Part shown: piece after piece, positions 26,427 to 35,103 of the stretch | Layout of the letters: every line of letters starts with the position of its first letter | Numbering within the stretch: position 1 is the stretch's first letter | NCBI RefSeq assembly: GCF_000271845.1 | Contig: NZ_JH719392.1 | Span: 124,001-188,000 of the forward strand | Source: Rhizobium leguminosarum bv. trifolii WSM2297 | GTDB lineage: Bacteria > Pseudomonadota > Alphaproteobacteria > Rhizobiales > Rhizobiaceae | Length of the DNA stretch: 64,000 nucleotides | Direction: 5' to 3' | Translations under genes and position numbers: made by a program | The notes under the pieces: model-generated | The model's input: the letters and a program-made list of their open reading frames with translations, nothing else | The model's database searches: none | Told to the model about the DNA's origin: nothing

Positions 26427-27670
26427 AGATCAGACGGCTCAGCGTTGCCGGCCTTCGCGGCTTCGACCATGCGACGTTCGAATTCGATCCGCACTTCACG
26501 TTACTGGTGGGTGTCAATGGCGTCGGCAAGAGCAGCGTCCTCGAGGCTCTGCGGGTCTCACTGTCTCGGGTTTTGCCTAAGTTCACGGCGAGCCGCTCGA
26601 CGCCTCTGGCATTCGCCGCCCAGGATATCCGGCAGGTAAGCGCCTCGCTGACCGTCGATCTGGATCTCGACTTCCCCGAAGGGCAACGGAACCTACTGCT
26701 GCACAAGCCGAGAGAACAGTTTATTCCGGATGAAGAGGGGTCTGTTCGGAACGCGACGTTAGACACGCCTGAAAGGGAAGAGCTGTCACCCCCACACTGG
26801 CCGAAGGTCGATCCGTCAGGCAATCAACCCATTGCAATCTACTTCGGAACGCGCAGATCGCATCCCACCGATGAGCAAATCAAGATTGGTCGAAGCCGCG
26901 GAGGTCAGGCTGCGGCATTTGCCGATGCGCTTTCCGATGTCCGGCCCCTTCATCTACGAGACATGGCGTCGTGGATGCTGGCGCAAGAGGCGTTGGCGGA
27001 AGAACTGCCGCGTGCAAGACTCCATCTTGAGGCCCTGAAATCCGCCGCAGCCCGTTTCTTGCCGACTTGCACAGGGCTGCGGGCGACCAACGGCGCGGAC
27101 AAGCCACGGCTGTTGATCTCAAAGGACGGCGTTGAACTCGACGTGCGGTATCTCTCTGAGGGAGAGCGAGGCGTGCTTGCGCTGGCTCTCGACCTTGCTC
27201 GCCGCCTCTCGCAATCCAATCCAGTCTTAGACGACCCAGTCAGAGACGGCGTCGGAGTCGTTCTGATCGATGAAATTGATATGCACATGCACCCGCTTTG
27301 GCAGCGCCAGATCGTGCCTCTTCTGACGGAGACGTTCCGTGGCTGCCAGTTTATTGCCACCACTCATTCGCCGCAGGTGATTGGAGAAGTGGCTCACGAC
27401 AGGATCCTGCTCATCAAGGACGGCCATGTCTATTCGCCAGCGCGCTCATTCGGGATCGATTCAAGCCGTGTCCTCGAAGAGGTAATGGACACCAAATCGC
27501 GGAATGCAGGCGTGGAAGCCAAGATAGCGAAAATTGCGAAGCTCATAGGCGATGGAAAAGTAGACGCTGCAAGGGCTGAAATAAAAAAGCTTTCTGCAGA
27601 TATCGGTGAGGATGACCCGGAGATTACGCGCGCAATGACCCTTCTCGATTTCATGGAGGGGGATGCGTGA
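26423..27670 (+). CDS. ptuA: Septu-like AAA ATPase (PtuA-type) inside the hsd operon
   Basis: The protein has 415 residues and an SMC/RecF-like ABC ATPase core: LVGVNGVGKSSVLEAL (P-loop ~29-44), signature YLSEGERGVLALALDLA (~243) and Walker B VVLIDEIDMHMHPLWQ (~277), then TTHSPQVIGE. No TOPRIM domain follows, unlike OLD nucleases. The next gene encodes a TIGR02646-type HNH nuclease, and this pair is the signature of Septu (PtuA-PtuB), where the ATPase controls the nuclease. The ATGA overlap with hsdS and the GTGA overlap with the HNH gene tie it to both systems. The symbol is assigned on this combination. It could instead be an accessory of the type I system. Confidence 0.82.
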   Translation: MKIRRLSVAGLRGFDHATFEFDPHFTLLVGVNGVGKSSVLEALRVSLSRVLPKFTASRSTPLAFAAQDIRQVSASLTVDLDLDFPEGQRNLLLHKPREQFIPDEEGSVRNATLDTPEREELSPPHWPKVDPSGNQPIAIYFGTRRSHPTDEQIKIGRSRGGQAAAFADALSDVRPLHLRDMASWMLAQEALAEELPRARLHLEALKSAAARFLPTCTGLRATNGADKPRLLISKDGVELDVRYLSEGERGVLALALDLARRLSQSNPVLDDPVRDGVGVVLIDEIDMHMHPLWQRQIVPLLTETFRGCQFIATTHSPQVIGEVAHDRILLIKDGHVYSPARSFGIDSSRVLEEVMDTKSRNAGVEAKIAKIAKLIGDGKVDAARAEIKKLSADIGEDDPEITRAMTLLDFMEGDA

Positions 27671-28281
27671 GGATGATCACTAAAGGCGCCGAACCGAACA
27701 GTCTCACGTACCACCGGGCTCAGGCGCATAGCGACTACGATAACTACGCTCAGAAAGACGACCTACGCGCAGCTCTGGTCGGCGAGCAAAAGGGCCTGTG
27801 CTGTTACTGCACCGGGCGTGTTCGGGCGGAATCGACCGCGATGAAGATTGAACACTGGCAAAGCCAGGCGAACTATCCCCAGCAGCAACTTGTCTACGCA
27901 AATCTGCTCGGCGCGTGCCTTGGCGGGGAAGGGAGATCGCCGACCGCTCAGCACTGCGACACCAAAAAGGCCAATCGCGATCTTAATTGGAATCCGGCAG
28001 ATACCGCTCATGCCATTGAAACAAGGCTGAAGTATCTCGCCGACGGGACAATTTCAAGCCCGGACGAAGACTTCAACACACAGTTGAATGGCACTTTAGG
28101 TTTGAATTTCAGTTACTTGAAGAGCAGTCGGAAGGCCGTGCTGGATTCCGTACTCCAATGGTGGCGTTCCACACCAGATGCTCGACAAAAGGTCCAACAA
28201 CAGATCAGTTACCGCATCAACGCGGCGGAGTATCAGCCGTTTAGTCCAGTCGCAGTCTGGTTTCTTCGGCAGAAGCTGTGA
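27667..28281 (+). CDS. ptuB: TIGR02646-type HNH endonuclease (PtuB-like)
   Basis: The protein has 204 residues from the GTG at 27667, or 202 from the ATG at 27673; GGAGGGGG upstream could serve either. The HNH core is GLCCYCTGRV, then MKIEHWQSQA, then LVYANLLGACLGGE and HCDTKKAN, the Cys/His pattern of the TIGR02646 family found beside Septu and retron ATPases. Such nucleases cut DNA (or, in some retron systems, tRNA) when released by the ATPase. It overlaps the ATPase gene and precedes hsdR by 11 bp. Confidence 0.82.
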   Translation: MRMITKGAEPNSLTYHRAQAHSDYDNYAQKDDLRAALVGEQKGLCCYCTGRVRAESTAMKIEHWQSQANYPQQQLVYANLLGACLGGEGRSPTAQHCDTKKANRDLNWNPADTAHAIETRLKYLADGTISSPDEDFNTQLNGTLGLNFSYLKSSRKAVLDSVLQWWRSTPDARQKVQQQISYRINAAEYQPFSPVAVWFLRQKL

Positions 28282-28292
28282 GGTAGAACGGC

Positions 28293-31200
28293 ATGAACTA
28301 CGCTAGGCATTCAGAAGGTGCGTTCGAAACCGTCATCGAGGCCACTATGCTGGCGAACGGTGCCGTGCTGGAACCTCCGTCGAGGTTCGACCGCGCTCGC
28401 GCCATATTCCCTGAGACAATCCTCTCCTTCATCCGCGACACACAGCCGAAGGAATGGAAGGCTCTGGAGGCACTACACGGGGAAAAGACCGGCGCCCAAG
28501 TCCTTGCCGATCTCACCAAGTGGATGGATCGGGAGGGCTCACTGTCCACCTTGCGGCATGGGTTCAAGTGCTACGGCAAGACTCTGCGTGTGGCCTTCTT
28601 CAAGGCGGCGCATGGGCTGAACCCCGAATTGGAAGCCCGATACGCCGCCAACCGCATCGGGATCACGCGGCAACTCCATTTCTCAAAAAACTCTGAAAAG
28701 TCCTTAGACGTTGCGCTGAGCGTAAACGGCATTCCAGTCGCGTCGGTCGAACTCAAGAACCCGATGACCGGGCAGACGGTCGAGCACGCCTTGCACCAGT
28801 ACCGCCACGACCGCGATCCGCGCGAGCCGATCTTCGAGTTCAAGCGGCGTATGCTCGTCCACTTCGCAGCCGACACCGACACGGTGTTCATGACCACGCG
28901 GCTCGCGGGAGCAGCCACCCATTTTCTGCCCTTGAACAAGGGCAACAACGGTGGCGCTGGTAATGCGCCCGACCCCAAGGGTCGCAGTTACCGCACGGCC
29001 TATCTCTGGGAAGAGGTGTTGCAGCGTGACAGCCTACTCGATCTGTTGGCGCGCTTTATCCACCTGCAGGTTGAGGAAAAGCGCGACGATCAGGGCCGGA
29101 AGGTAAAAAGGGAGACGATGATCTTTCCGCGTTACCACCAGCTCGAAGCGGTTCGCTCGCTGGTGGATCAGGCGCAGCGCGAAGGCGTAGGCAACAACTA
29201 CCTGATCGAGCATTCCGCCGGCAGCGGCAAGAGCAACACCATCGGCTGGCTCACACACCGGCTGGCGTCACTGCATGACGACAAGAACGCACGCGTGTTC
29301 GACAGCGTGATCGTGATCACCGATCGCGTGGTGCTGGATAAGCAGTTGCAGGACACCATCTATCAGTTCGAGCACAAGCACGGCGTCGTGCAGAAAATCG
29401 ACGAGAGTTCGCGCCAGCTTGCGGAAGCGCTCGAAAGCGCCGTGCCGATCATCATCACTACCTTACAGAAGTTCCCCTTCGTCTCGCGTCAGCTCGCGAA
29501 GATGGCGGAGGAGCGCGGGGAAGCGAATGGCGGCACGCTAAGGTCACGGCACTGCGCCGTTATCATCGACGAAGCGCACAGCTCGCAGGGCGGCGAAACG
29601 GCGACCGATCTGAAGGAGGTTCTGGGCGGTCAGGGCCTTCGCGAGGAAGCCGCGAAATACGGGGCCGAGAACGACGAAGAGGATGTGGAGGAACTCTACC
29701 GCTCGATGGCGAAGCGCGGGCGGCAGGCAAACTTGAGCTTCTTTGCCTTCACCGCAACGCCGAAGCACAAGACCTTCAAGGTGTTCGGACGCGATGACAA
29801 GCCCGCCCATCGCTACACGATGCGACAGGCAATTGAGGAAGGGTTCATCCTCGACGTGCTGAAGCACTACACGACCTACGCCACCTATTTCCGGCTCCTG
29901 AGGGCGAGCGAAGACGATCCGAACGTCGAGCGGAAGAAGGCTGCTCGCGCGCTTGCCCGTTTTCTCAAGCTGCATCCTCACAACATCGCCCAGAAGACGG
30001 AGGTGATGATCGAGCATTTCCACGCCGCGACCCAGCACAAGATCGGTGGCCGGGCCAAGGCAATGGTAATCACAGGTTCGCGTCTCGAAGCGGTCCGCTA
30101 CAAGCAGAGCTTTGACCGCTATATCAAGGATAAGGGCTATGCCATCAAGTCGCTGGTGGCCTTCTCCGGCATTGTCACGGACGACAAGCTGAAGGATGTC
30201 GCCTACACCGAAGAGGGGATGAATCTCGGCGTCCGTGAGAAGGAACTGCCAGAGGTCTTCGCCACCCAGGAGTATCAGGTGCTGCTCGTCGCCGAGAAGT
30301 ACCAAACGGGCTTCGACCAACCCTTGTTGCACACAATGTATGTCGACAGGCGGCTTGCTGGTATTCAGGCAGTTCAAACACTATCGCGCCTGAACCGTAT
30401 CCATCCGCTGAAAGAAGACACCTTCGTCCTCGATTTCGTAAACGAACGAGATGAAATCCGCGAGGCATTCAAGACCTATTTCGAGGGCGCCGAGGTGGGC
30501 GAGGACGTCGACCCAGCCCGAATGTATGAGATAAAGAGCGAACTCGACGCCGACGGAGTCTATATCGGCGAAGACGTTGAACGCTTTAGCGCCGTCTATT
30601 TCAAGCCGCGCCAACGCCAGAGCCCGAACGATCATCAGTTGATGAATGCGGCACTTGATCCGTGTGTGACCCGCTTCAAGGAAGTTCAACAGGAAAAGCC
30701 AGACGAGGCCGAGCTGTGGCGGGGCAAGCTGATGGCTTTCTGTAGCCTCTATGGGTTCCTCAGCCAGATCATTCCCTATCAGGATACGGACCTTGAGCGC
30801 CTGTATGTTTTCCTGCGGCACCTCGCGACCAAGCTGCCGAAGCGCGGCGCTGGGCCGTCTTACCAGTTCGATGACGAGGTGCGGCTTGAGTATTATCGCC
30901 TGCAGAAGATCAGCGAAGGCTCGATCAGCCTGAGCAATGGAGAGGCCAATCGGCTTGATGGCCCCTCCGAGTTAGGATCCGGTACGCTTCGCGAGCAACC
31001 GCTTGCACTGTCCCGGCTCATCGATGTCGTTAACGACCGGTTCGGCACTGATTTCAATCAGGCAGATCAACTGTTTTTTGATCAGATCGTAGAGGCTGCT
31101 GTTTCCGACGTGGCGCTGAAGCAGGCCGCGTCCGTCAACCCTGGCGAAAAGTTCGAGCTTGTATTCAAGAACTTGCTTGAAGCGCTTTTCGTTGAACGCA

Positions 31201-31355
31201 TGGACCAGAACGAGGAGATTTTCGCTCGATTTATGAACGACAAGTCGTTTCAGAAGGTCGTGCTTGGATGGCTTTCATCCGAGGCATATCGCAAGTTGCG
31301 CCTGCCTGGTGCGAGCCCTATTTCAAGCAACGAGGCCCCTGATGTCGGTTCCTGA
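28293..31355 (+). CDS. hsdR: Type I restriction endonuclease subunit HsdR
   Basis: The protein has 1,020 residues with AGGTAG before the ATG. The N-terminal PD-(D/E)XK nuclease appears as LDVALSVNGIPVASVELKNP (Asp ~143, ELK ~156). The SF2 translocase follows: P-loop EHSAGSGKSNTIGW (~307), DEAH box IIDEAHSSQGGE (~423), FFAFTATPKHK (~483), and late motifs YQTGFDQP and LSRLNRI. HsdR moves DNA and cuts far from the recognition site when two complexes collide. The C-terminus (from ~860) should dock on HsdM/HsdS. It is the last gene of the operon. Confidence 0.96.
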   Translation: MNYARHSEGAFETVIEATMLANGAVLEPPSRFDRARAIFPETILSFIRDTQPKEWKALEALHGEKTGAQVLADLTKWMDREGSLSTLRHGFKCYGKTLRVAFFKAAHGLNPELEARYAANRIGITRQLHFSKNSEKSLDVALSVNGIPVASVELKNPMTGQTVEHALHQYRHDRDPREPIFEFKRRMLVHFAADTDTVFMTTRLAGAATHFLPLNKGNNGGAGNAPDPKGRSYRTAYLWEEVLQRDSLLDLLARFIHLQVEEKRDDQGRKVKRETMIFPRYHQLEAVRSLVDQAQREGVGNNYLIEHSAGSGKSNTIGWLTHRLASLHDDKNARVFDSVIVITDRVVLDKQLQDTIYQFEHKHGVVQKIDESSRQLAEALESAVPIIITTLQKFPFVSRQLAKMAEERGEANGGTLRSRHCAVIIDEAHSSQGGETATDLKEVLGGQGLREEAAKYGAENDEEDVEELYRSMAKRGRQANLSFFAFTATPKHKTFKVFGRDDKPAHRYTMRQAIEEGFILDVLKHYTTYATYFRLLRASEDDPNVERKKAARALARFLKLHPHNIAQKTEVMIEHFHAATQHKIGGRAKAMVITGSRLEAVRYKQSFDRYIKDKGYAIKSLVAFSGIVTDDKLKDVAYTEEGMNLGVREKELPEVFATQEYQVLLVAEKYQTGFDQPLLHTMYVDRRLAGIQAVQTLSRLNRIHPLKEDTFVLDFVNERDEIREAFKTYFEGAEVGEDVDPARMYEIKSELDADGVYIGEDVERFSAVYFKPRQRQSPNDHQLMNAALDPCVTRFKEVQQEKPDEAELWRGKLMAFCSLYGFLSQIIPYQDTDLERLYVFLRHLATKLPKRGAGPSYQFDDEVRLEYYRLQKISEGSISLSNGEANRLDGPSELGSGTLREQPLALSRLIDVVNDRFGTDFNQADQLFFDQIVEAAVSDVALKQAASVNPGEKFELVFKNLLEALFVERMDQNEEIFARFMNDKSFQKVVLGWLSSEAYRKLRLPGASPISSNEAPDVGS

Positions 31356-31500
31356 CTACCAGACACTCATGCTGCCAACCCTGCGCCTCGCATTTTTTCA
31401 GAGTCCACCGCCTTCATGGCCGGTCAGTTACCAGAGTTTAATCGCCATCACATAGCCCGCGTGCCCCGCATCCGCGGGAAACGCAACAACAGCTATGTGA
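31356..31500. other. Short intergenic gap between hsdR and the split recombinase
   Basis: No gene is seen in these 145 bp. No clear terminator follows hsdR. Confidence 0.4.
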
Positions 31501-32308
31501 ATGGAAATGAACGAATTTTCTGCGAAAACTTTTCAACGCAAGATCGACGCCTTCTGCCAGCTCCGCCTCTCGCCTTTGCTGAGGGTCGATGAGCTACGTC
31601 GGCTGAGGGATTATCTGTACTCCCTCATCAAAGCGAGGCGGTCAGCGCCTCGAACGAACGGGAAGACCGACTGGGACGTCGTTGCAGCGGCGTCCGGCAT
31701 TGATGCCAAGGAACTCGCTGCGAATGCGCGTCAGATCGATCCTGCCCTGGATGCGATTGCTCGGTGGATCCGCGATACTCGCCTCGCCGCCGGTGCCGAG
31801 AAACCTGACGTGCGTAAACCAGCGAAGACGTCGAGGACCAAGGCGGCGCCGCCAGCGGTCGCCCGAGCGGCGCCACAAGTGCAGGAGCCGCCAGTAAAGT
31901 CGAAGCCTGCCGGCGTGGCGTCTGCCCGCGTCGCCGTCGAGTTTCCAGAAGCCCTGTTCAAGGTCTGGGAAGATCCGACGGACTTCGCGGAGGCACTGCA
32001 ACTGCATCTTCGGCGCCACGGAGAAACCTACTGGACGCTTTATCGCGGCATCATCGGCCCTGACGATCTGACGGACAAGAATACGCTGTTGAGCTGGATC
32101 GAAGGCAGGAGGGTGCCGCGCAGCACCGAGAGTTTCCACGTGCTATCCCGCATCGAGCGGCGCTATCGGCTTCCGGAGGGCTATTTTAAGGCAAAGCTCT
32201 CGCACCCGTCACGATCCGCTTCGGGTTTCAACCTGTCCGGGATCAAACCCGCGGAGCGGCGGCGGCTCGCGTGGCACCTGCCGGAGGACTTCAACTTGCT
32301 GCCGTTCC
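31501..32308 (+). pseudogene. 5' part of a large tyrosine recombinase, split by IS66
   Basis: About 269 residues of the original frame survive before the IS66 insertion. It opens MEMNEFSAKTFQRKIDAF and contains an Ala/Pro/Lys-rich linker (~100-145), then a helical region with WTLYRGIIGPDDLT and LLSWIEGRRVP, which looks like an arm- or core-binding domain. Removing the element and one copy of the 8-bp duplication joins ...NLLPF to QKREEIVEWV in frame, giving a 777-residue protein with the fragment at 35104-36637. The piece left here runs into IS DNA and stops at 32370. Confidence 0.85.
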
Positions 32309-32352
32309 GTGAGCGTCCGGCGAATGCATTTTTTGCGTCTACGAGGCGCGGT

Positions 32353-32658
32353 TTAGGACTTGCGGCTTAGCTCATCTGCCATGACGCGCTCGATCATCTC
32401 GGGATCGCATTGTTCATCGACGAGGAACTGGCGGATTCCACCATCCCACGTCCTTATGTCGGCCAGGAGATCTCGAAGGTCGTCAATTCCATTTTCGGTC
32501 AGGCCTTTTGTGCCATCTTCACTGCCATCGCGGACATATACCAATTCGCCCTCGGCGATATTGTCCGAGTTGGCGGTGACTTCCTCGAGTAGTTCAAGGT
32601 TCTCGCCGATCATGCTGGCGACTTCTTTGAGCGTGTAGATGAACCTCGAGCGTGCCAT
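32353..32658 (-). CDS. Small passenger protein of IS66
   Basis: The protein has 101 residues from an ATG sharing a base with the tnpC stop (TGATG). It is acidic and mostly helical (YTLKEVASMIGENLELLEEV, then NGIDDLRDLLADIR, ending MIERVMADELSRKS). No known domain is recognised. It contains no transposase motif but lies inside the inverted repeats and is coupled to tnpC, so it travels with the element. It could regulate transposition or serve another purpose; the sequence does not say. Confidence 0.7.
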   Translation of the reverse strand: MARSRFIYTLKEVASMIGENLELLEEVTANSDNIAEGELVYVRDGSEDGTKGLTENGIDDLRDLLADIRTWDGGIRQFLVDEQCDPEMIERVMADELSRKS

Positions 32659-34235
32659 CACGCAGCCTCGCATCGGTCTTTCGCCGGCACCCACTGCCAC
32701 GGTAGCAATTCCTGGAGCCGATCCTTGGGATGGCTCTGGATCCGAGTCAGGACGTCTGTCAGATAGACCTCCGGATTGTGACCATGGAGCTTGGCAGTCT
32801 CGATGATGGTCAGGATGTTGGCGATGCGCTCACCGCCCTTGTCTGACCCGGCGAAGAGCCAGTTTTTTCTTCCGATTCCAAGCGGTCTCATGGCGCGCTC
32901 GGCTATATTGTTGTCGACCTCAACACGGCCATCGTCGATGTAAACGCTCAACGCTGCCCACCGCGAGAGGGCATATCGCATCGCTTCCGCCAGCTTCTGC
33001 TTCTGTGGCAGCGTCGAAAGCGTAGCCTCGATCCAGACCTTCAGCTCTCCCAGTATGGGCTTGGCATGTTGTTGGCGCAGTTTGCGTCGCTCCTCAGCCG
33101 ACATGCCGCGGATGCGATCCTCGATATCGTAGAGCGCACCGATGCGCGACAGTGCCTCGTCGGCGATCGGAGATGGCTTCAGCTTGATCACATCGTGGAA
33201 CTTGCGGCGCACATGCGCCATGCAGGCGGCCTCGACGATCTGGTTGCCGTAGAGCTTCTTGTAACCTCCATAGCCATCAGCATGCATCACGCCGCTGAAG
33301 TTTGCGAGATGGTCAGCCGGATGCACGCCCTTTCGGTCGGGGCTATAGTAATAGGCGATTGCTCCGGGAGTGGGATCTTGATAACCGCTGCCATCGAAGA
33401 CATAGACCCAAACCCTGCCAGTTTTTGTCTTTCCTCGCCCAGGGTCGAGAACATCGACCGGGGTATCGTCTGTATGTATTCGGTCAAGCGCGGCGATGTG
33501 CGCCCTGATAGCCAAGACGAGCGGCGCAAGCAAAAACGACACGCGGCCAACCCAGTCCGCCATGACAGAGCGAGAGATGTCTATCCCCAGCCGGTCGTAC
33601 ATCTCGGATAGGCGGTAGAGAGGGATATGATCGTCGAATTTGGCGACCATGATATGGGCGAGCAATCCCGGTCCGGGCTTGCCGCGTTCGATGGGCAGGG
33701 TCGGCATCTCACCCGCTACCGTCGTGTCGCACTCCCTGCAAATCATGCGCTTTTCGACATGACGGACAATCTTGATGGACGCCGGCACGTGCTCCATCAC
33801 CTGGACCACCTTGTCTGCTGCCTTCAGGAATGATGTGCCTCCGCACGTCGGACAATTGCAGGGCGCGGCATAGACCAGCTCTTCGGTGGGAAGACCATCG
33901 GGCAACGGTTTGCGCTTCGGCTTGTCCGGGGTGTCGTTCAACTCCGGCAAAGGAGCTTTCCCGGAGCGCATCTCAGCCTCGGCACGAGAGGCCTCGATCT
34001 CCTCCAGCATCAGTTCGAATTGCTCGATCTTCCGGTCGATCTTTTCCGAAGAAGCGCCATGCTGCCGATGGCGGAGCAGTTCCAGTTGCGCGCGCAGAAG
34101 CCCGATAATGGAGTCGCGCTTGATGACTTCGGCTTCCTGGCTCTCAAGTTTCGCCGCCTGTTCCGCGACGAGTGCACGCAAAACAGCTAGCTCGTCCTGA
34201 CTGTTCAGCGGCGTTGTTTCCATACCCGCATACAT
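32658..34235 (-). CDS. tnpC: IS66 transposase TnpC
   Basis: The protein has 525 residues, the usual size. The N-terminus has a leucine-rich coiled coil (~10-75) followed by a CxxC zinc region (CNCPTCGGTSF, and MICRECDT). The DDE region contains ALDRIHTDDTPVDVL, HADGYGGYKKLY with CMAHVRRKFHDV, and the late part DDGRVEVDNNIAERAMRPLGIGRKN, which holds the catalytic acidic residue. The terminal helix matches the family's C-terminal domain. It catalyses transposition together with TnpA and TnpB. A second in-frame ATG lies four codons downstream. Confidence 0.97.
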   Translation of the reverse strand: MYAGMETTPLNSQDELAVLRALVAEQAAKLESQEAEVIKRDSIIGLLRAQLELLRHRQHGASSEKIDRKIEQFELMLEEIEASRAEAEMRSGKAPLPELNDTPDKPKRKPLPDGLPTEELVYAAPCNCPTCGGTSFLKAADKVVQVMEHVPASIKIVRHVEKRMICRECDTTVAGEMPTLPIERGKPGPGLLAHIMVAKFDDHIPLYRLSEMYDRLGIDISRSVMADWVGRVSFLLAPLVLAIRAHIAALDRIHTDDTPVDVLDPGRGKTKTGRVWVYVFDGSGYQDPTPGAIAYYYSPDRKGVHPADHLANFSGVMHADGYGGYKKLYGNQIVEAACMAHVRRKFHDVIKLKPSPIADEALSRIGALYDIEDRIRGMSAEERRKLRQQHAKPILGELKVWIEATLSTLPQKQKLAEAMRYALSRWAALSVYIDDGRVEVDNNIAERAMRPLGIGRKNWLFAGSDKGGERIANILTIIETAKLHGHNPEVYLTDVLTRIQSHPKDRLQELLPWQWVPAKDRCEAA

Positions 34236-34295
34236 AGCCGATTTGCGCCGGAAGTGCCAGCATTTTGCCCCGGATGTCCTTGCAAAATATAGCTT

Positions 34296-34643
34296 TTAAC
34301 CCGTTCGTCCGGGAGCAGAAGTCCACGCAGGTCGGCGCCAGTCGATCCCCTCAACAAGCATCGACAACTGAGCTTGCGTCAGATGCGCAACCCCATCTTT
34401 CGCCGTCGGCCAGGGAAAGTATCCGCGTTCCAAAATTTTGTAAAACAGGCAAAACCCTTGGCCATCCCACCATAAAAGTTTGATCCGATCAGCGCGTTTT
34501 CCGCGGAAGCCGAAGATTGCGCCGGAGCCCGGCACCTCCTTGATAGCCGTCTCGACAAGCGCCGACAGTCCATCAATGCCACGCCGCATGTCGGTCACCC
34601 CGCAGGCCAGATAAACCCGCACATTCCCCGAAGGCCCGATCAT
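34296..34643 (-). CDS. tnpB: IS66 accessory protein TnpB
   Basis: The protein has 115 residues from the ATG at 34643, which overlaps the tnpA stop (ATGA). It has the classic IS66 Orf2 features: VYLACGVTDMRRGIDGL, IFGFRGKRADRIKLLWWDGQG and KILERGYFPWP. The protein is required for IS66 transposition, but its mechanism is unclear. Confidence 0.97.
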   Translation of the reverse strand: MIGPSGNVRVYLACGVTDMRRGIDGLSALVETAIKEVPGSGAIFGFRGKRADRIKLLWWDGQGFCLFYKILERGYFPWPTAKDGVAHLTQAQLSMLVEGIDWRRPAWTSAPGRTG

Positions 34644-35014
34644 GCCGCCTCCACACAAGCGACCAGTGACGATAGCACTTCGAGATCCATGTCCGCTGCA
34701 ATTCTCAGTAAGCGGCCATTCCTCAGGACGATCTCAACGTCTTTGCATCTCGACCGAGCACTGCTCCTCTTGGAACCGTCACTAACGCTCTCCGACGCTC
34801 CGATAAGCGATACCGGGATGAACGTCTGGGGAGATTCGGCTGGCAAGAGCTTCTTTCGCCAGGCGTAAATCTGCTGTGGAAGAACGTCGTGCCGGCGCGC
34901 GACATCCGAAACGGTGCCATCCGCGCTGAACGCTTCTTGCAATATCGAAAGCTTCAGTTCCGTCGACCAGCGACGTTGTCGCTCGGCACCCGTCAGAATC
35001 TCAACCTTGGCCAT
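34640..35014 (-). CDS. tnpA: IS66 accessory protein TnpA (HTH)
   Basis: The protein has 124 residues. The N-terminal helix-turn-helix (RRWSTELKLSILQEAFS, then VSDVARRHDVLPQQIYAWRK) is the IS3/IS66 transposase-like HTH_21 form and probably binds the element ends. The start lies about 90 bp inside the right inverted repeat. Confidence 0.96.
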   Translation of the reverse strand: MAKVEILTGAERQRRWSTELKLSILQEAFSADGTVSDVARRHDVLPQQIYAWRKKLLPAESPQTFIPVSLIGASESVSDGSKRSSARSRCKDVEIVLRNGRLLRIAADMDLEVLSSLVACVEAA

Positions 35015-35103
35015 TCATACCCTGTTACGTCACAAATGAATCATCTGTGTCGTAACTTGCGCCAATCCCGCACCTAACCAAAATCCGATCACCGGACGCT
35101 CAC

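Larger units (their letters stand above)
32309..35103 (-). mobile_element. Complete IS66-family insertion sequence (2,795 bp)
   Basis: The left end begins GTGAGCGTCCGGCGAATGC; the right end, read inward, begins GTGAGCGTCCGGTGATCGG, giving imperfect terminal inverted repeats. GCCGTTCC directly flanks both sides (32301-32308 and 35104-35111), the 8-bp target duplication expected for IS66. Genes tnpA, tnpB and tnpC lie in order on the minus strand with a fourth small gene after tnpC. Intact ends, genes and duplication indicate a recent insertion that was not rearranged afterwards. Confidence 0.97.

Noticed and set aside
26423..28281. Retron or OLD (Gabija-like) system
   Set aside because: No reverse transcriptase is present and the ATPase lacks a TOPRIM domain. 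The ATPase plus TIGR02646 HNH pair fits Septu better.
31501..32370. Treating the 289-residue frame as an intact orphan gene
   Set aside because: Its end lies in the IS66 left inverted repeat and beyond; the target duplication shows that it is the first part of a split recombinase.
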